From: Streptomyces sp. CHD11
Lineage (GTDB): Bacteria; Actinomycetota; Actinomycetes; Streptomycetales; Streptomycetaceae
Length of the DNA: 64,000 bases
Assembly: GCF_018638295.1 (NCBI RefSeq)
Contig: NZ_JABTTS010000009.1
Span: 201,987-265,986, forward strand
Direction of reading: 5' to 3'
Below, piece by piece: positions 51,742 through 61,056 of the stretch. A program made the translations under genes and the position numbers. Under the pieces are notes generated by a model, which worked only from the letters and a program-made list of their open reading frames with translations, searched no databases and was not told where the DNA came from. The stretch's first letter is position 1, and every line of letters starts with the position of its first letter.

Positions 51742-53064
51742 TCAGAAGAACTGCCCCCACGGCTGGTCCCAGACCTGCTTCGCGCACAGCACCAGGAACA
51801 GCAGCCCCGCCACGGCGAGCATGGAGTTGCTGAGCGGCCCGTTGCGCCACTCGCGGGGCGTGCGGGAGGAGTTGAGCAGCCACAACAGGGTGAGGGCGAG
51901 GAACGGCATGAAGGCGGCGCCCAGCACGCCGTAGATGATGATCAGGCGGAAGGGCTCGTCCTGGAAGAGCAGGATCATGGGCGGGAAGGTGAGCCAGAGC
52001 AGGTAGGCGCGGAAGGCCCAGGAGCGTTCCCGGCGCCCGGATGCCAGCACCTCGCCCCGTGCCTCCCGCTCACCGCGCTGCCGGGCCAGGAAGTCGGCGA
52101 ACATCAGGCTCACGCCGTGCCAGACGCCGATCAGGGAGGTGAAGGAGGTGGCGAAGAAGCCGATCAGGAAGAGCTTGCCGGTCGCCGTGCCGTACTGCTC
52201 CTCCAGGATGCCGCCGAGCTGTACCAGGCCCTGGTCGCCGCTCGCGAGGGCGATGTTCGCCGAGTGCAGCAGCTCGGCGCCGACGAGCAGCATGGCGACG
52301 ACGAAGACGCCGGTGGTGGCGTAGGCGACCCGGTTGTCCAGGCGCATGACCTTCATCCAGCCGGTGTTGGTCCAGCCCTTGGCGTTGACCCAGTAGCCGT
52401 AGGCGGCCAGGGTGATGGTGCCGCCGACGCCGCCGATCAGGCCGAGGGTGTTGAGGACCGAGTCCTTCTCGTCCGGGATGACCGGGAGGAGGCCGGCGAA
52501 GGCCTCGCCGAGGTTCGGTGTGACGCGGATCGCGAGGTAGACCGTCACGACGAACATGACGCCGACCAGGACCGTCATGACCTTCTCGAAGACGGCGTAC
52601 TTGTTGAACCAGACGAATACCAGGCCGACCAGACCGCAGGCGATGCCCCACCATTCGAGGTCCATCACGGCCGGGAAGAGCGCCTGGAGCGGCAGGGCGC
52701 TGGACGACATCGCCGCCGCGCCGTAGACGAAGCCCCAGATCACCGCGTACACGGCGAAGAACCACGTCGTCCAGCGGCCGATGCTCGACCAGCCGTCGAA
52801 GAGGGTGCGGCCGGTGGCCAGATGCCATCGGCCGCACGCCTCCGCGAGGGAGATCTTCACCAGACAGCCGATGACCGCGGCCCACAGCAGTGTGTAGCCG
52901 AAGTTGCTGCCGGCGATGAGCGTGGCCACGAGGTCCCCGGCGCCCACCCCGGTCGCGGCGACGACGATGCCGGGGCCGATGTGGCGCCAGCTGGAGGTGC
53001 GCGGCCGGGAGCCGGGAGCGGTCGCCGCCCCGGTGTTCTGGGTGTTGCCCGTGGTGTCCGCCAT
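51742..53064 (-). CDS. Nramp-related divalent-metal transporter lacking the canonical motif
   Basis: The 440-residue protein has about 11 helices in the LeuT/Nramp order. The first helix reads HIGPGIVVAATGVGAGDLVA, where Mn/Fe-type Nramps have Asp-Pro-Gly-Asn. The sixth-helix region (GGVGGTITLAAYGYWVNAKG) does not show the Met-Pro-His metal site. Loss of these residues is known in Nramp-related magnesium transporters and aluminium carriers, so the substrate is probably not manganese or iron by the usual mechanism. The ATG at 53064 (MADTTGNTQN) is used; the longer frame from 53121 has no ribosome site. It is convergent with the chitinase gene. Confidence 0.85.
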   Translation of the reverse strand: MADTTGNTQNTGAATAPGSRPRTSSWRHIGPGIVVAATGVGAGDLVATLIAGSNFGYTLLWAAVIGCLVKISLAEACGRWHLATGRTLFDGWSSIGRWTTWFFAVYAVIWGFVYGAAAMSSSALPLQALFPAVMDLEWWGIACGLVGLVFVWFNKYAVFEKVMTVLVGVMFVVTVYLAIRVTPNLGEAFAGLLPVIPDEKDSVLNTLGLIGGVGGTITLAAYGYWVNAKGWTNTGWMKVMRLDNRVAYATTGVFVVAMLLVGAELLHSANIALASGDQGLVQLGGILEEQYGTATGKLFLIGFFATSFTSLIGVWHGVSLMFADFLARQRGEREARGEVLASGRRERSWAFRAYLLWLTFPPMILLFQDEPFRLIIIYGVLGAAFMPFLALTLLWLLNSSRTPREWRNGPLSNSMLAVAGLLFLVLCAKQVWDQPWGQFF

Positions 53065-53242
53065 GGGCTCAAGAAAGCGGATGGACGCCCACCGGACAAG
53101 AGGGCGTGCGGGGATCTTCACCGGATGCGTCCGGTCGGAGCCCGCCTCGGCTTCTTGACCTGATCATGTCATGGGCTGACGATGGGCGCACCGCACCACG
53201 CACGTCGCCATGAACAACCCCCACCTCCCACCAGGAGACTTC

Positions 53243-54580
53243 ATGCGACACCGCCCCCGCGGCAGACGCTCCGCCGCGCTCGCCACCCTCCTCGCCCTCG
53301 CCCTCGCCGCGCCCCTCTCCCTGACGGCCACCCAGGCGGGCGCCGACAGCGCCGACCGGCCGGCACCCTCGGCCGACGACATCCGCCAGTACGAGATCCA
53401 CCGCCACACGACCGCGCTGACCCGGACGTCGATCCAGCGGTCCGGTGTCACCGTGGACGAGGCGGACGAGGAGACCGTGGTCGTCTCCGGACGCGCGGAC
53501 CAGATCCGCTCACTACGCCGACAGGGGTACGAGGTCACGCCGTTGGGCGCCGCACCGGACCGCTCGTCGGCCGCCGGCGGACAGCGCCTGTACGACTTCC
53601 CCTCGGCCGACTCCCGCTACCACAACTACGCCGAGATGAACGCGGAGATCGACCGGCGGCTCGCGGCCCACCCGTCCATCATGAGCAAACGGGTGATCGG
53701 CAGGTCCTACCAGGGCCGGGACATCGTCGCCCTCAAGATCAGCGACAACGTGGCCACCGACGAGAACGAGCCCGAGGTCCTCTTCACCCACCACCAGCAT
53801 GCCCGCGAGCACCTCACCGTGGAGATGGCCCTGTACCTGCTGCGGGAGCTCGGCGCGGGATACGGCAGCGACTCGCGGATCACCGACATGGTGAACGGGC
53901 GGGAGATCTGGATCATCCCGGACCTCAACCCGGACGGCGGCGAGTACGACATCGCCTCCGGCTCCTACCGCTCCTGGCGCAAGAACCGCCAGCCCAACTC
54001 CGGTTCGTCGTACGTCGGCACCGACCTGAACCGCAACTGGGACTACCGCTGGGGCTGCTGCGGAGGCTCGTCCGGTTCCAAGTCCTCCGACACCTACCGG
54101 GGTTCGGCGCCGGAGTCGGCGCCCGAGGTGAAGGTCGTCGCCGACTTCGTGCGCAGCCGGGTCGTGGGCGGGGTGCAGCAGATCACGGCCGGCATCGACT
54201 TCCACACGTACAGCGAGCTGGTCCTGTGGCCCTTCGGCTACACCTACTCGGACACCACGACCGGGATGACGGCCGACGACCACGCCGCCTTCAGGTCCGT
54301 CGGCCAGAAGATGGCCGCCAGCAACGGCTACACGCCCCAGCAGTCCAGCGACCTCTACATCACGGACGGGTCGATCGACGACTACCTCTGGGGCGCGCAC
54401 AAGATCTTCGGCTACACCTTCGAGATGTATCCCACGTCCTCCCGGAACGGCGGCTTCTACCCGCCCGACGAGGTCATCGAGCGGGAGACGTCCCGCAACC
54501 GGGACGCCGTGCTCCAGCTGCTGGAGAACGCGGACTGCATGTACCGCTCCATCGGGAAGGAGGGGCAGTACTGCGGGTAG
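53243..54580 (+). CDS. Secreted M14-family zinc carboxypeptidase
   Basis: The 445-residue precursor has a signal peptide (about 1-35; [20 protein letters not shown]), a propeptide-like region (about 40-115) and an M14 catalytic domain (about 120-440). The zinc ligands are His186 and Glu189 in [12 protein letters not shown] and His321 in DFHTYSELV. Substrate-binding residues are in [12 protein letters not shown] and the catalytic Glu394 is in [10 protein letters not shown]. Disulfide-type cysteines occur (CCGGS, then near the C-terminus). It removes C-terminal residues from peptides outside the cell, complementing the M28 aminopeptidase. The ATG at 53243 has AGGAG 6 bases upstream. Confidence 0.94.
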   Translation: MRHRPRGRRSAALATLLALALAAPLSLTATQAGADSADRPAPSADDIRQYEIHRHTTALTRTSIQRSGVTVDEADEETVVVSGRADQIRSLRRQGYEVTPLGAAPDRSSAAGGQRLYDFPSADSRYHNYAEMNAEIDRRLAAHPSIMSKRVIGRSYQGRDIVALKISDNVATDENEPEVLFTHHQHAREHLTVEMALYLLRELGAGYGSDSRITDMVNGREIWIIPDLNPDGGEYDIASGSYRSWRKNRQPNSGSSYVGTDLNRNWDYRWGCCGGSSGSKSSDTYRGSAPESAPEVKVVADFVRSRVVGGVQQITAGIDFHTYSELVLWPFGYTYSDTTTGMTADDHAAFRSVGQKMAASNGYTPQQSSDLYITDGSIDDYLWGAHKIFGYTFEMYPTSSRNGGFYPPDEVIERETSRNRDAVLQLLENADCMYRSIGKEGQYCG

Positions 54581-54718
54581 GCACCGACCGGCGGTTCCTG
54601 TGGCCGTGAGGGCGCCATGTCAGTTCCGGCGGGCGGGATCACGCCCGGTCGCGGCGCGGTCCCGCCCCCCGGAGCGAGGGGCGGCCGCCCGAGCCGCGGG
54701 AACACGGTCTGACGGCGC

Positions 54719-55426
54719 TCAGATTTTCTTCTTCTCCTCTACGTCGGCGTCGCTGTCCTCGGCGCCGTCGGCGTTCTCGGCACTCTCACCGGACTCGACG
54801 GACTCGGCGGACTCGGCGGGTCCGGATGCCTCGTCCGGCTCGGAGGTCTGGTCGCCCTCCTCGTCAAAGTACGCGTCCAGGACCGCGTCCAGCCCGGTGT
54901 CCCACTCCGCGAAGCGGCTGCGGGAGTCGGCCTCGATCTCAAGGGGGTACCAGCGGCGGTCGGGGGTGTGGACGGTGACCGTGTACCGCTTGCCGAAGCG
55001 GGCGCTTTCCGTCTCCACCGCGCCGATCTCGTCCCAGCGGAACTCGCACTCCTGGTCGTCCAGACGCAGCCGGACACCTCTGTGGTCGGCGACGATCCTG
55101 GCACGGCGGTCGGACGCCTCGAAGACGGGGCCTTCGGGGTCCGACTCCCGTTCCCCTTCAGCCGCTTCAGCCGCTTCAGCCGCTTCGGCCGGATCGGCCG
55201 GATCGGCCGGATCGGCGGACTCCGAAGCATCCGAAGCACCGGAATCCCCGGGCTCCGTGGCGTCCACGGCATCCGCCGCCGGCGCCGTGCCGTCGGCGGA
55301 ATCGTCCGTCCTCGCCTTCGCGTCCTCCTCCCGGCCGGACGCGGGCGAGGTGAGCCCGGGGATGAATGCCGGGTCGAACCCGGCGCCTTCCAGGGGCTGG
55401 CTGCTCGAACCTATACGCTGCTCCAC
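54719..55426 (-). CDS. Acidic cytoplasmic protein with a PH-like core, unknown function
   Basis: The 235-residue protein has acidic, Ala/Pro/Ser-rich disordered ends: residues 35-95 are runs such as DPADPADPAEAAEAAEAAE and residues 195-235 end in EEKKKI. Between them a folded core of about 100 residues (EASDRRARIVADHRGVRLRL, FRWDEIGAVETESARFGKRY, TVTVHTPDRRWYPLEIEADS) resembles small pleckstrin-homology-type beta domains. No signal peptide or membrane helix is present. I know of no function. It is flanked by unrelated genes. Start at 55426 is the first ATG of the long frame; no alternative is clearly better. Confidence 0.65.
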   Translation of the reverse strand: MEQRIGSSSQPLEGAGFDPAFIPGLTSPASGREEDAKARTDDSADGTAPAADAVDATEPGDSGASDASESADPADPADPAEAAEAAEAAEGERESDPEGPVFEASDRRARIVADHRGVRLRLDDQECEFRWDEIGAVETESARFGKRYTVTVHTPDRRWYPLEIEADSRSRFAEWDTGLDAVLDAYFDEEGDQTSEPDEASGPAESAESVESGESAENADGAEDSDADVEEKKKI

Positions 55427-55509
55427 ACCGCAGGAGTATGGTCGACAAACCTGTGCCGGGCACAGTCGGCCCCGACTTCGTTATCAGACGCCTACACGGC
55501 CATGACGGT

Positions 55510-56997
55510 TCACACGACGAGGCTGAGCGCCGCGGCCACCACGAACCCGGCCACGGACAGCACGCTCTCCAGCACCGTCCACGTCTTGAGCGTGTCCCGC
55601 TCGCTGATGCCGAAGTACTTGGCGACCATCCAGAAGCCGCCGTCGTTGACGTGCGAGGCGAAGATCGAGCCCGCCGAGATGGCCATGATGACCAGGGCCA
55701 CGAACGCCTGCGAGTGATCCCCCTCGGCCAGCAGCGGGGCCACGATGCCCGCCGTCGTCACGATCGCCACCGTCGCCGAGCCCTGTGCGACCCGCAGCAC
55801 CACCGAGATCAGGTAGGACAGGACGATCACCGGGAGGCCGACGTCGTTGAAGGTGTCGGAGAGCGCCTGGGCCACCCCGCTGCCCTTGAGCACCGCGCCG
55901 AAGACCCCGCCCGCGCCGACCACCAGCAGGATGTTGCCGACCGGCTTCAGCGAGGACGTGGAGACGGTCTCCAGGGACTTGCGGGACCAGCCGCGCCGGA
56001 TGCCCAGCAGGTAGTACGCGAGGAACAGTGCCAGGGTGAGGGCCACGAAGGGGTGGCCGAAGAACTCGACGACCGAGCGCAGGGTGGAGGGGTCCAGGGC
56101 GATCGAGGAGAAGGTCGCCGCGAGGATCAGCAGCAGCGGCGTACCGATGATGCCGAGGACCGTGCCGAGCGGCACCGGTGTCTCCCGCGGCTCGACACCG
56201 GAGGCGCGCTGCTCGGCGACCACCGCGTCCCTGGCCTCCTGGGCGGCCTCGACCATGTCCTGCGGTACGGCGACGAAGATGCGCTTGCCGATCCAGGCGG
56301 AGTAGGCCCAGGCGGCGACGACGGCCGGCAGACCGCAGACGACACCCATCAGGATGACCCAGCCCAGGTCGACCTGGAGCAGTCCGGCGGCGGCCACCGG
56401 ACCCGGGTGCGGGGGCAGGAAGGCGTGGGTGACGGAGAGACCGGCGAGCAGGGGCAGGCAGTACAGCAGGATCGACTTGCCGGACCGCTTGGCGGCCGCG
56501 TACACGATCGGGGCGAGCACGAAGATGCCGACGTCGAAGAAGACCGGGATGCCGAAGATCAGACCGGTGAGTCCCATGGCGAGCGGCGCGCGCTTCTCGC
56601 CGAACAGGCCGAGCAGCCGGCCCGCCAGCACCTCGGCTCCGCCGCTGACCTCGAGGATCGCGCCGAGCATGGTACCCAGGCCGATGATGATCGCGACATG
56701 ACCGAGGATGCCGCCCATGCCGGACTCGATGGTGGAGACCGCGTCCGAGCGCTGGACCGTGCCGAAGAGTTCGGTGACCGACAGACCCGCCATCAGGCCG
56801 ACGGCTATGGAGACGCCGAGCAGCGCGACGAAGGGCTGCAGCCGGACCTTGATGATCAGGAAGAGGAGCAGCGCGATACCGATGGCGGCGACGGTCAGCA
56901 GACCCGCCGTGCCGTCGATGAGGAGAAGCAGCCCTCCGGTGTGCGGGGGTGTCTCCGCGGGTGCGGAGGCGGCGAGCGGGAGGAGCGGATGGGACAT
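55510..56997 (-). CDS. GntP-family gluconate/organic-acid permease
   Basis: The 495-residue membrane protein has about 13 helices in the GntP order. Family segments are GGILGHVAIIIGLGTMLGAI, EVSGGAEVLAGRLLGLFGEK, LIFGIPVFFDVGIFVLAPIV, VTHAFLPPHPGPVAAAGLLQ and SGSIFASHVNDGGFWMVAKY. GntP proteins import gluconate or related hydroxy acids (including D-serine in some homologues) with protons. Its neighbours are RidA, an IclR regulator and a PfkB kinase on the same strand, then a D-amino-acid branch, so the substrate is probably a sugar acid or a D-amino acid. The gap before it (56998-57124) holds no gene. Confidence 0.9.
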   Translation of the reverse strand: MSHPLLPLAASAPAETPPHTGGLLLLIDGTAGLLTVAAIGIALLLFLIIKVRLQPFVALLGVSIAVGLMAGLSVTELFGTVQRSDAVSTIESGMGGILGHVAIIIGLGTMLGAILEVSGGAEVLAGRLLGLFGEKRAPLAMGLTGLIFGIPVFFDVGIFVLAPIVYAAAKRSGKSILLYCLPLLAGLSVTHAFLPPHPGPVAAAGLLQVDLGWVILMGVVCGLPAVVAAWAYSAWIGKRIFVAVPQDMVEAAQEARDAVVAEQRASGVEPRETPVPLGTVLGIIGTPLLLILAATFSSIALDPSTLRSVVEFFGHPFVALTLALFLAYYLLGIRRGWSRKSLETVSTSSLKPVGNILLVVGAGGVFGAVLKGSGVAQALSDTFNDVGLPVIVLSYLISVVLRVAQGSATVAIVTTAGIVAPLLAEGDHSQAFVALVIMAISAGSIFASHVNDGGFWMVAKYFGISERDTLKTWTVLESVLSVAGFVVAAALSLVV

Positions 56998-57124
56998 GCG
57001 GGGGTCCTCTGGCTAAGTGCATGGGACTTTCGGGCAGGGGGGATCGCGGCACGGCGTCCCCGGGGTGCGGGACTGCCGTGCCGTGACGACGTACGGCGGT
57101 GGGGAGGCGGGAGGGACGCGCGGG

Positions 57125-57535
57125 TCAGCCGAGGACGGCGAGCGCGTCGATCTCGATGAGGAGGCCGGCGGGCAGACCGACGTACACGGTCGTGCGGGCG
57201 GCGGGCGGCTGGGTGAGGCCCTGCTCCTCGAAGTAGGCGTTGTAGATCTCGTTCATCTCCGCGAAGTGGTCCACGTCGGTGAGGTAGACGCGGATCATCA
57301 TCACGTCGTCCCAGCTCGCGCCGCCCTCCTCGAGGATCGCCTGGACGTTGGCGAAGGTCTGGAGGGTCTGCTCGCGCAGGGCCGGACCGGCGGGGGTGGG
57401 TGCCTTGCCCTCCTCGTGCGGGAGGAAGCCGACCTGGCCGGCGACCTGGAGGAGGTTGCCCTTGCGGACGCCGTGGGAGAACTTCGCGGGCGGGGTGGTG
57501 TGGGTCGTGGGGGTCAGCGCGACCTTCTCGCTCAT
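57125..57535 (-). CDS. RidA-family enamine/imine deaminase
   Basis: The 136-residue protein is a RidA/YjgF homologue. It shows FSHGVRKGNLLQVAGQVGF, a helix with LREQTLQTFANVQAILEEG, DVMMIRVYLTDVDHFAEMNE and the C-terminal strand with the key Arg (AARTTVYVGLPAGLLIEIDA). RidA trimers hydrolyse reactive 2-aminoacrylate and other enamines released by PLP dehydratases. A D-serine-deaminase-like enzyme is encoded 2.2 kb away in the same cluster, so this partner makes sense. Its start overlaps the IclR stop by ATGA. Confidence 0.92.
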   Translation of the reverse strand: MSEKVALTPTTHTTPPAKFSHGVRKGNLLQVAGQVGFLPHEEGKAPTPAGPALREQTLQTFANVQAILEEGGASWDDVMMIRVYLTDVDHFAEMNEIYNAYFEEQGLTQPPAARTTVYVGLPAGLLIEIDALAVLG

Positions 57536-58308
57536 GCGGATGTTTCCTTCACTGGAGGTGCTGCCGGGGTCCGGCCGGAGTACTCGCCGCTGATGGCGTC
57601 CGCGGTACGGCGCACCAGTGGGAGCAGGGTGAGGAGTTCGTCGGCGGTGACGACGACGTTCGGCGCGGAGACCGACATCGCGGCGACGACCTTGCCGTCG
57701 GCGCCGCGGATCGGCGCGGCGACACAGTTGATGGACTCCTCGTGGCCACCCAGGTCGGTGGCCCAGCCCTGTTCGCGCACCCTGGCCAGTTCCTGGAGGA
57801 ACGCGGTGGCGTGGGGTGTCGAACGGGACGTGTACATGGGGTAGTCGAGCTTCTCCGCGAGGGCGCGGCGCTCGTGCTCGGGGAGGTCGGCGAGGAGCAG
57901 CTTGGCGACGGCCGCGACGGTGATCGCGACGGGCTTGCCGATCCGTGAGTACATGCGGACCGGGTAGCGGCTCTCCACTTTGTCGATGTAGAGGACCTCG
58001 TTCTCCTCGTGGACGGCGAGGTGCACGGTGTGCCCGCAGCTCTCGTTGAGGCGTACGAGGTGGGCGTGGGCGATCTCGCGGACGTCGAGGTTCTCCATCG
58101 CCTCCTGCGCGAGGGCGAAGAGGCGGGCGCCGAGACGGTAGCGCTGGTCGGCCTGGCGGTAGACCATGCCGTGTTCGTGCAGGGTGCGCAGGAGGCGGAG
58201 GGCGGTGGACTTGTGCACGCCGAGGCGGTCGGCGACCTGGCCGAGGTCGGCGGGGCCTTCCGCGAGCAGCGGGAGGATGCTCAGGGCGCGGTCTACGGTC
58301 TGGCTCAT
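57532..58308 (-). CDS. IclR-family transcriptional regulator
   Basis: The 258-residue protein has an N-terminal IclR winged helix (about 1-62; SQTVDRALSILPLLAEGPAD, DRLGVHKSTALRLLRTLHEH) and a C-terminal effector domain (about 75-240; HTVHLAVHEENEVLYIDKVE, RMYSRIGKPVAITVAAVAKL, VAAPIRGADGKVVAAMSVSA). It overlaps the PfkB gene upstream and the RidA gene downstream by 4 bases each. The GTTGCAA palindrome in the divergent promoter (59740-59758) is its likely operator; the inducer may be a sugar acid or D-amino-acid metabolite. The ATG at 58308 is preferred over an in-frame codon at 58386. Confidence 0.92.
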   Translation of the reverse strand: MSQTVDRALSILPLLAEGPADLGQVADRLGVHKSTALRLLRTLHEHGMVYRQADQRYRLGARLFALAQEAMENLDVREIAHAHLVRLNESCGHTVHLAVHEENEVLYIDKVESRYPVRMYSRIGKPVAITVAAVAKLLLADLPEHERRALAEKLDYPMYTSRSTPHATAFLQELARVREQGWATDLGGHEESINCVAAPIRGADGKVVAAMSVSAPNVVVTADELLTLLPLVRRTADAISGEYSGRTPAAPPVKETSA

Positions 58309-59645
58309 CGGGTGCGTGCCTCCTTCTCGGGCCCTCGGTGTTCTTCGGCCTGTGTCCAGCCGGGGCCGAGTCGCAGTCTCCCCCACGCGGTGCCGTCGAG
58401 GGCGGCGAGGCGGTCGGCGTGGGCGCGGGCGGGTGGTGGGGCGAGGTCGCCGGGGGCGGTGAGGGCGGCTGCCGCCATGAGGTGGCCGTGCCGGAGCCGG
58501 TCCCGCAGGGGGAGGCCGCGGAGCGTCGCGGAGAGGAAGCCGGCGGCGAAGGCGTCACCGGCGCCCGTCGTTGCGACCACGTCGACTTCCAGGGCCGGCT
58601 CGGTGGCGGCTGGGCGGGGGGAGGGTGCGCGGCCCGGCGTCTGCGGGCCGCCGTCCGCGCCCGTCCTTCCCCGCTCTCGGCTCTGCTCGGGCGGCCGGAC
58701 CCCCATCGCCCCCGCGGCACGACCGCCCGCGGGGAGGCGGGCCTGACCGGCCTCGGGGTGACGGGCCTGGTCGACCTCGGGGAAGCGGGCCTGGTCGACC
58801 TCGGGGAGACGGGTCCGGCCGTCCGCGGGAAGGTCGGCACGGCCGCCCGCGGGGAGGCGGGTCCGGCCGCCCGGGGAGAGGAGGCGGGCCTGGCCGACCG
58901 GGGGATCGTGGAAGGCGACGGCTCCCCGTGCTCCCTGCTTGACCACCAGCATCTCCGGCTCGGGCAGAGCGGCGCGGATGCGGGCGGGGCCGCCTGTGAT
59001 GCCCCAGGCTTCCTCCGCCTCGTCCTCTCCCACGAAGACGAGGTCCGCCCCTCGCGCCAGTTCCAGCAGTTCCTCGGGGCCGTGCCCGTCGGTCCACAGG
59101 CCCGGGCGGTGGTTGACGTCGAACGAGATCAGGGGGCGGGCGGGGTGGGGGGCGGTCAGCTCCCGCATCAGGGCCAGGCAGCCGGTGGAGAGCGCCGGTG
59201 TGATGCCGGACAGGTGCAGCACGCGTCCGGCGCGTACGGCGTCCAGGTCCACGGCGGCCGGCGACATCGCCGAGGCGGCCGAGCCCGCGCGGTAGTAGGC
59301 GACCTCGTGGGTGTCCGTGGACCGGTCCCCCGCCGTGCGGAAGTAGACGCCGGTCGGGCGGGCCGGGTCGCGGCGGACGTGCGACACGTCGACCCCGTAT
59401 CCGCCGATCGCCTCGAGGAGGTGGTCGCCGAAGCCGTCGGCGCCGACCCTGCTGATCCACCGCGCGGAGTGTCCCGCCGCCGCGAGCACGCACGCCACGT
59501 TGGACTCCGCGCCGCCGATCCCCCGGCCGAAGGACGGGACGTCGGCCAGGCGGCCCGGCCGGGAGGGCAGGAACGTCACCATGGACTCGCCGAGCGCGAC
59601 GACGTCCACGTCGTCGGGGCCGTTGCAGGGTCCGGTGACGGTCAC
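58305..59645 (-). CDS. PfkB-family sugar kinase with an inserted repeat domain
   Basis: The 446-residue protein is a ribokinase-type enzyme. It shows VVALGESMVTFLPSRPGRL, the GGAESNVACVLAAAGHSARW substrate motif, LISFDVNHRPGLW and the catalytic TTGAGDAFAAGFLSA with the base Asp. The sequence best fits 2-keto-3-deoxygluconate kinases. Usual length is about 310-330 residues: here about 110 extra residues lie between GARGAVAFHD and VDVVATTGAGD, made of imperfect 10-residue repeats (RLPAGGRADLPADGRTRLPE) encoded by tandem 30-bp units at about 58735-58890. The insertion is just before the anion-hole helix, so the enzyme may be altered or the loop looped out. It is the first gene of the minus-strand operon. 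Confidence 0.85.
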   Translation of the reverse strand: MTVTGPCNGPDDVDVVALGESMVTFLPSRPGRLADVPSFGRGIGGAESNVACVLAAAGHSARWISRVGADGFGDHLLEAIGGYGVDVSHVRRDPARPTGVYFRTAGDRSTDTHEVAYYRAGSAASAMSPAAVDLDAVRAGRVLHLSGITPALSTGCLALMRELTAPHPARPLISFDVNHRPGLWTDGHGPEELLELARGADLVFVGEDEAEEAWGITGGPARIRAALPEPEMLVVKQGARGAVAFHDPPVGQARLLSPGGRTRLPAGGRADLPADGRTRLPEVDQARFPEVDQARHPEAGQARLPAGGRAAGAMGVRPPEQSRERGRTGADGGPQTPGRAPSPRPAATEPALEVDVVATTGAGDAFAAGFLSATLRGLPLRDRLRHGHLMAAAALTAPGDLAPPPARAHADRLAALDGTAWGRLRLGPGWTQAEEHRGPEKEARTR

Positions 59646-59686
59646 GATGGCGGGGCTCCTCGTCCGGTGCGGGGCGGCGGTGTCCG

Positions 59687-59758
59687 TTGACCCCGCGTGG
59701 CCGAGATGTTAGACAGCCCTAAGCGATATACGCAACGCATGTTGCAAGCTTTGCAACA
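59687..59758. promoter_or_regulatory. Divergent promoters and IclR-type operator
   Basis: A plus-strand promoter, TTGACC (59687-59692) 17 bases before TAGACA (59710-59715), faces the deaminase gene. A minus-strand promoter with -35 TTGCGT (59735-59730) and -10 TAACAT (59711-59706), spacing 18, faces the kinase gene. Just downstream of the first and over the second -35 lies the palindrome TGTTGCAA-GCT-TTGCAACA (59740-59758), with an overlapping GCAAC-GCAT-GTTGC (59732-59745). Binding of the IclR protein here could block both directions. Confidence 0.7.
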
Positions 59759-59779
59759 CTGCTGAACAGGGAGGCTCTG

Positions 59780-61045
59780 ATGGTCCTCGACGCTCTCGCC
59801 CACCTCACCGAGGAACGGGTGGACCACCGTTTCAAGGGCCTTCCGCCGGACGCCTGGGGGCTGACCGTCGGCGAACTGGCCGCCCAGCGGCGCAACCTCT
59901 TCACCGGCGGCTTCACCACCCCCGTGCTCGCGCTCTCCGCCGAGCGCCTGGAGCACAACCTGCGGCTGATGGAGACCTACGCGGCCCGGCACGGGCTCGC
60001 CTTCGCCCCGCACGGCAAGACCTCCATGGCCCCCCAGCTCTTCCGGCGCCAGATCGAGCAGGGGGCATGGGGCATCACGCTGGCCGTCCCCCATCAGGTG
60101 CGGGTGGCACGGGCCTACGGGATCCAGCGGATCTTCCTCGCCAACGAGCTGGTGGACGCGGCGGCGCTGCGGTGGATCGCACAGGAGCTGGACGCCGACC
60201 CGGAGTTCCGGTTCCTCTGTTACGTCGACTCCGTGCGCGGGGTCGAACTGATGGACGCGGCACTCGCCGGTACCTCCCGGCCCCTGGACGTCGTCGTCGA
60301 GCTCGCCGCGGGTGAGGGCGCGCGCACCGGCGTGCGGACGGAGGCGGAGTGTGCCACCGTCGCCGACGCCGTGGCGGAGGCACGGTCGCTGCGGCTGGCC
60401 GGGGTCGCCGGGTACGAGGGCGAGGTGCCGGGGGCCGATCCGGAACGGGTGCACGCGTGGCTGCGGCGACTGGTGGCGCTCGCCGTGGACTTCGACAAGG
60501 CGGGGCGGTTCGCGGGACTCGACCGGATCGTGGTGAGCGCGGGCGGCAGCGCCTGGTTCGACGCGGTGGCGGACGTCTTCGCCGAGGTCCCCGAACTCTC
60601 CCTGCCCGTACGGAAGCTGCTGCGCTCGGGGGCGTACGTCTCGCACGACGACGGCCACTACCGCAAGCTGACGCCCTTCAACCGGGTCCCGGACGAGGGC
60701 GCGCTGGAACCGGCGTTCCGGCTGTGGACGCAGGTGGTGTCCCGTCCCTCCCCCGGGCAGGCGTTCACCAACGCGGGCAAGCGGGACGCGGCCTACGACC
60801 TCGACCTGCCGTACGCCCAGGTGGTCCGCCGGGACGGCGCCGAGCGCCCGGCCGAGGGGATCTCGGTGACGGGGCTGTCCGACCAGCACGCGTGGCTGCG
60901 CACCACCGGGGAGGCGGATCTGGAGGTGGGAGACTGGGTGGGACTCGGGCTGTCCCACCCGTGCACGTCGTTCGACAAGTGGGTGCTCATCCCCGTGGCG
61001 GAGGCCGACGGCACGGTGGTCGACTACATCCGTACGTTCTTCTAG
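59780..61045 (+). CDS. D-serine-deaminase-like (fold III, DSD1-type) PLP enzyme
   Basis: The 421-residue protein has the alanine-racemase-fold TIM barrel with the PLP lysine in APHGKTSMAPQLFRRQ (about residue 78) and the C-terminal beta domain with a zinc-type site HPCTSFDKWVLIP. Family members are D-threonine aldolases and metal-activated D-serine dehydratases; this lineage is usually annotated amino-acid deaminase. It would turn a D-amino acid into a 2-keto acid and ammonia through an enamine, which RidA can hydrolyse. The ATG at 59780 follows GGGAGG. The deacylase gene follows after 11 bases. Confidence 0.88.
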   Translation: MVLDALAHLTEERVDHRFKGLPPDAWGLTVGELAAQRRNLFTGGFTTPVLALSAERLEHNLRLMETYAARHGLAFAPHGKTSMAPQLFRRQIEQGAWGITLAVPHQVRVARAYGIQRIFLANELVDAAALRWIAQELDADPEFRFLCYVDSVRGVELMDAALAGTSRPLDVVVELAAGEGARTGVRTEAECATVADAVAEARSLRLAGVAGYEGEVPGADPERVHAWLRRLVALAVDFDKAGRFAGLDRIVVSAGGSAWFDAVADVFAEVPELSLPVRKLLRSGAYVSHDDGHYRKLTPFNRVPDEGALEPAFRLWTQVVSRPSPGQAFTNAGKRDAAYDLDLPYAQVVRRDGAERPAEGISVTGLSDQHAWLRTTGEADLEVGDWVGLGLSHPCTSFDKWVLIPVAEADGTVVDYIRTFF

Positions 61046-61056
61046 GAGGCCGGCGC

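Noticed and set aside
57125..58840. 571-codon minus-strand frame through RidA, IclR and PfkB
   Set aside because: The N-terminal 430 codons are Pro/Arg-rich shadow sequence; the real RidA gene starts at 57535 with a ribosome site and ATGA overlap.
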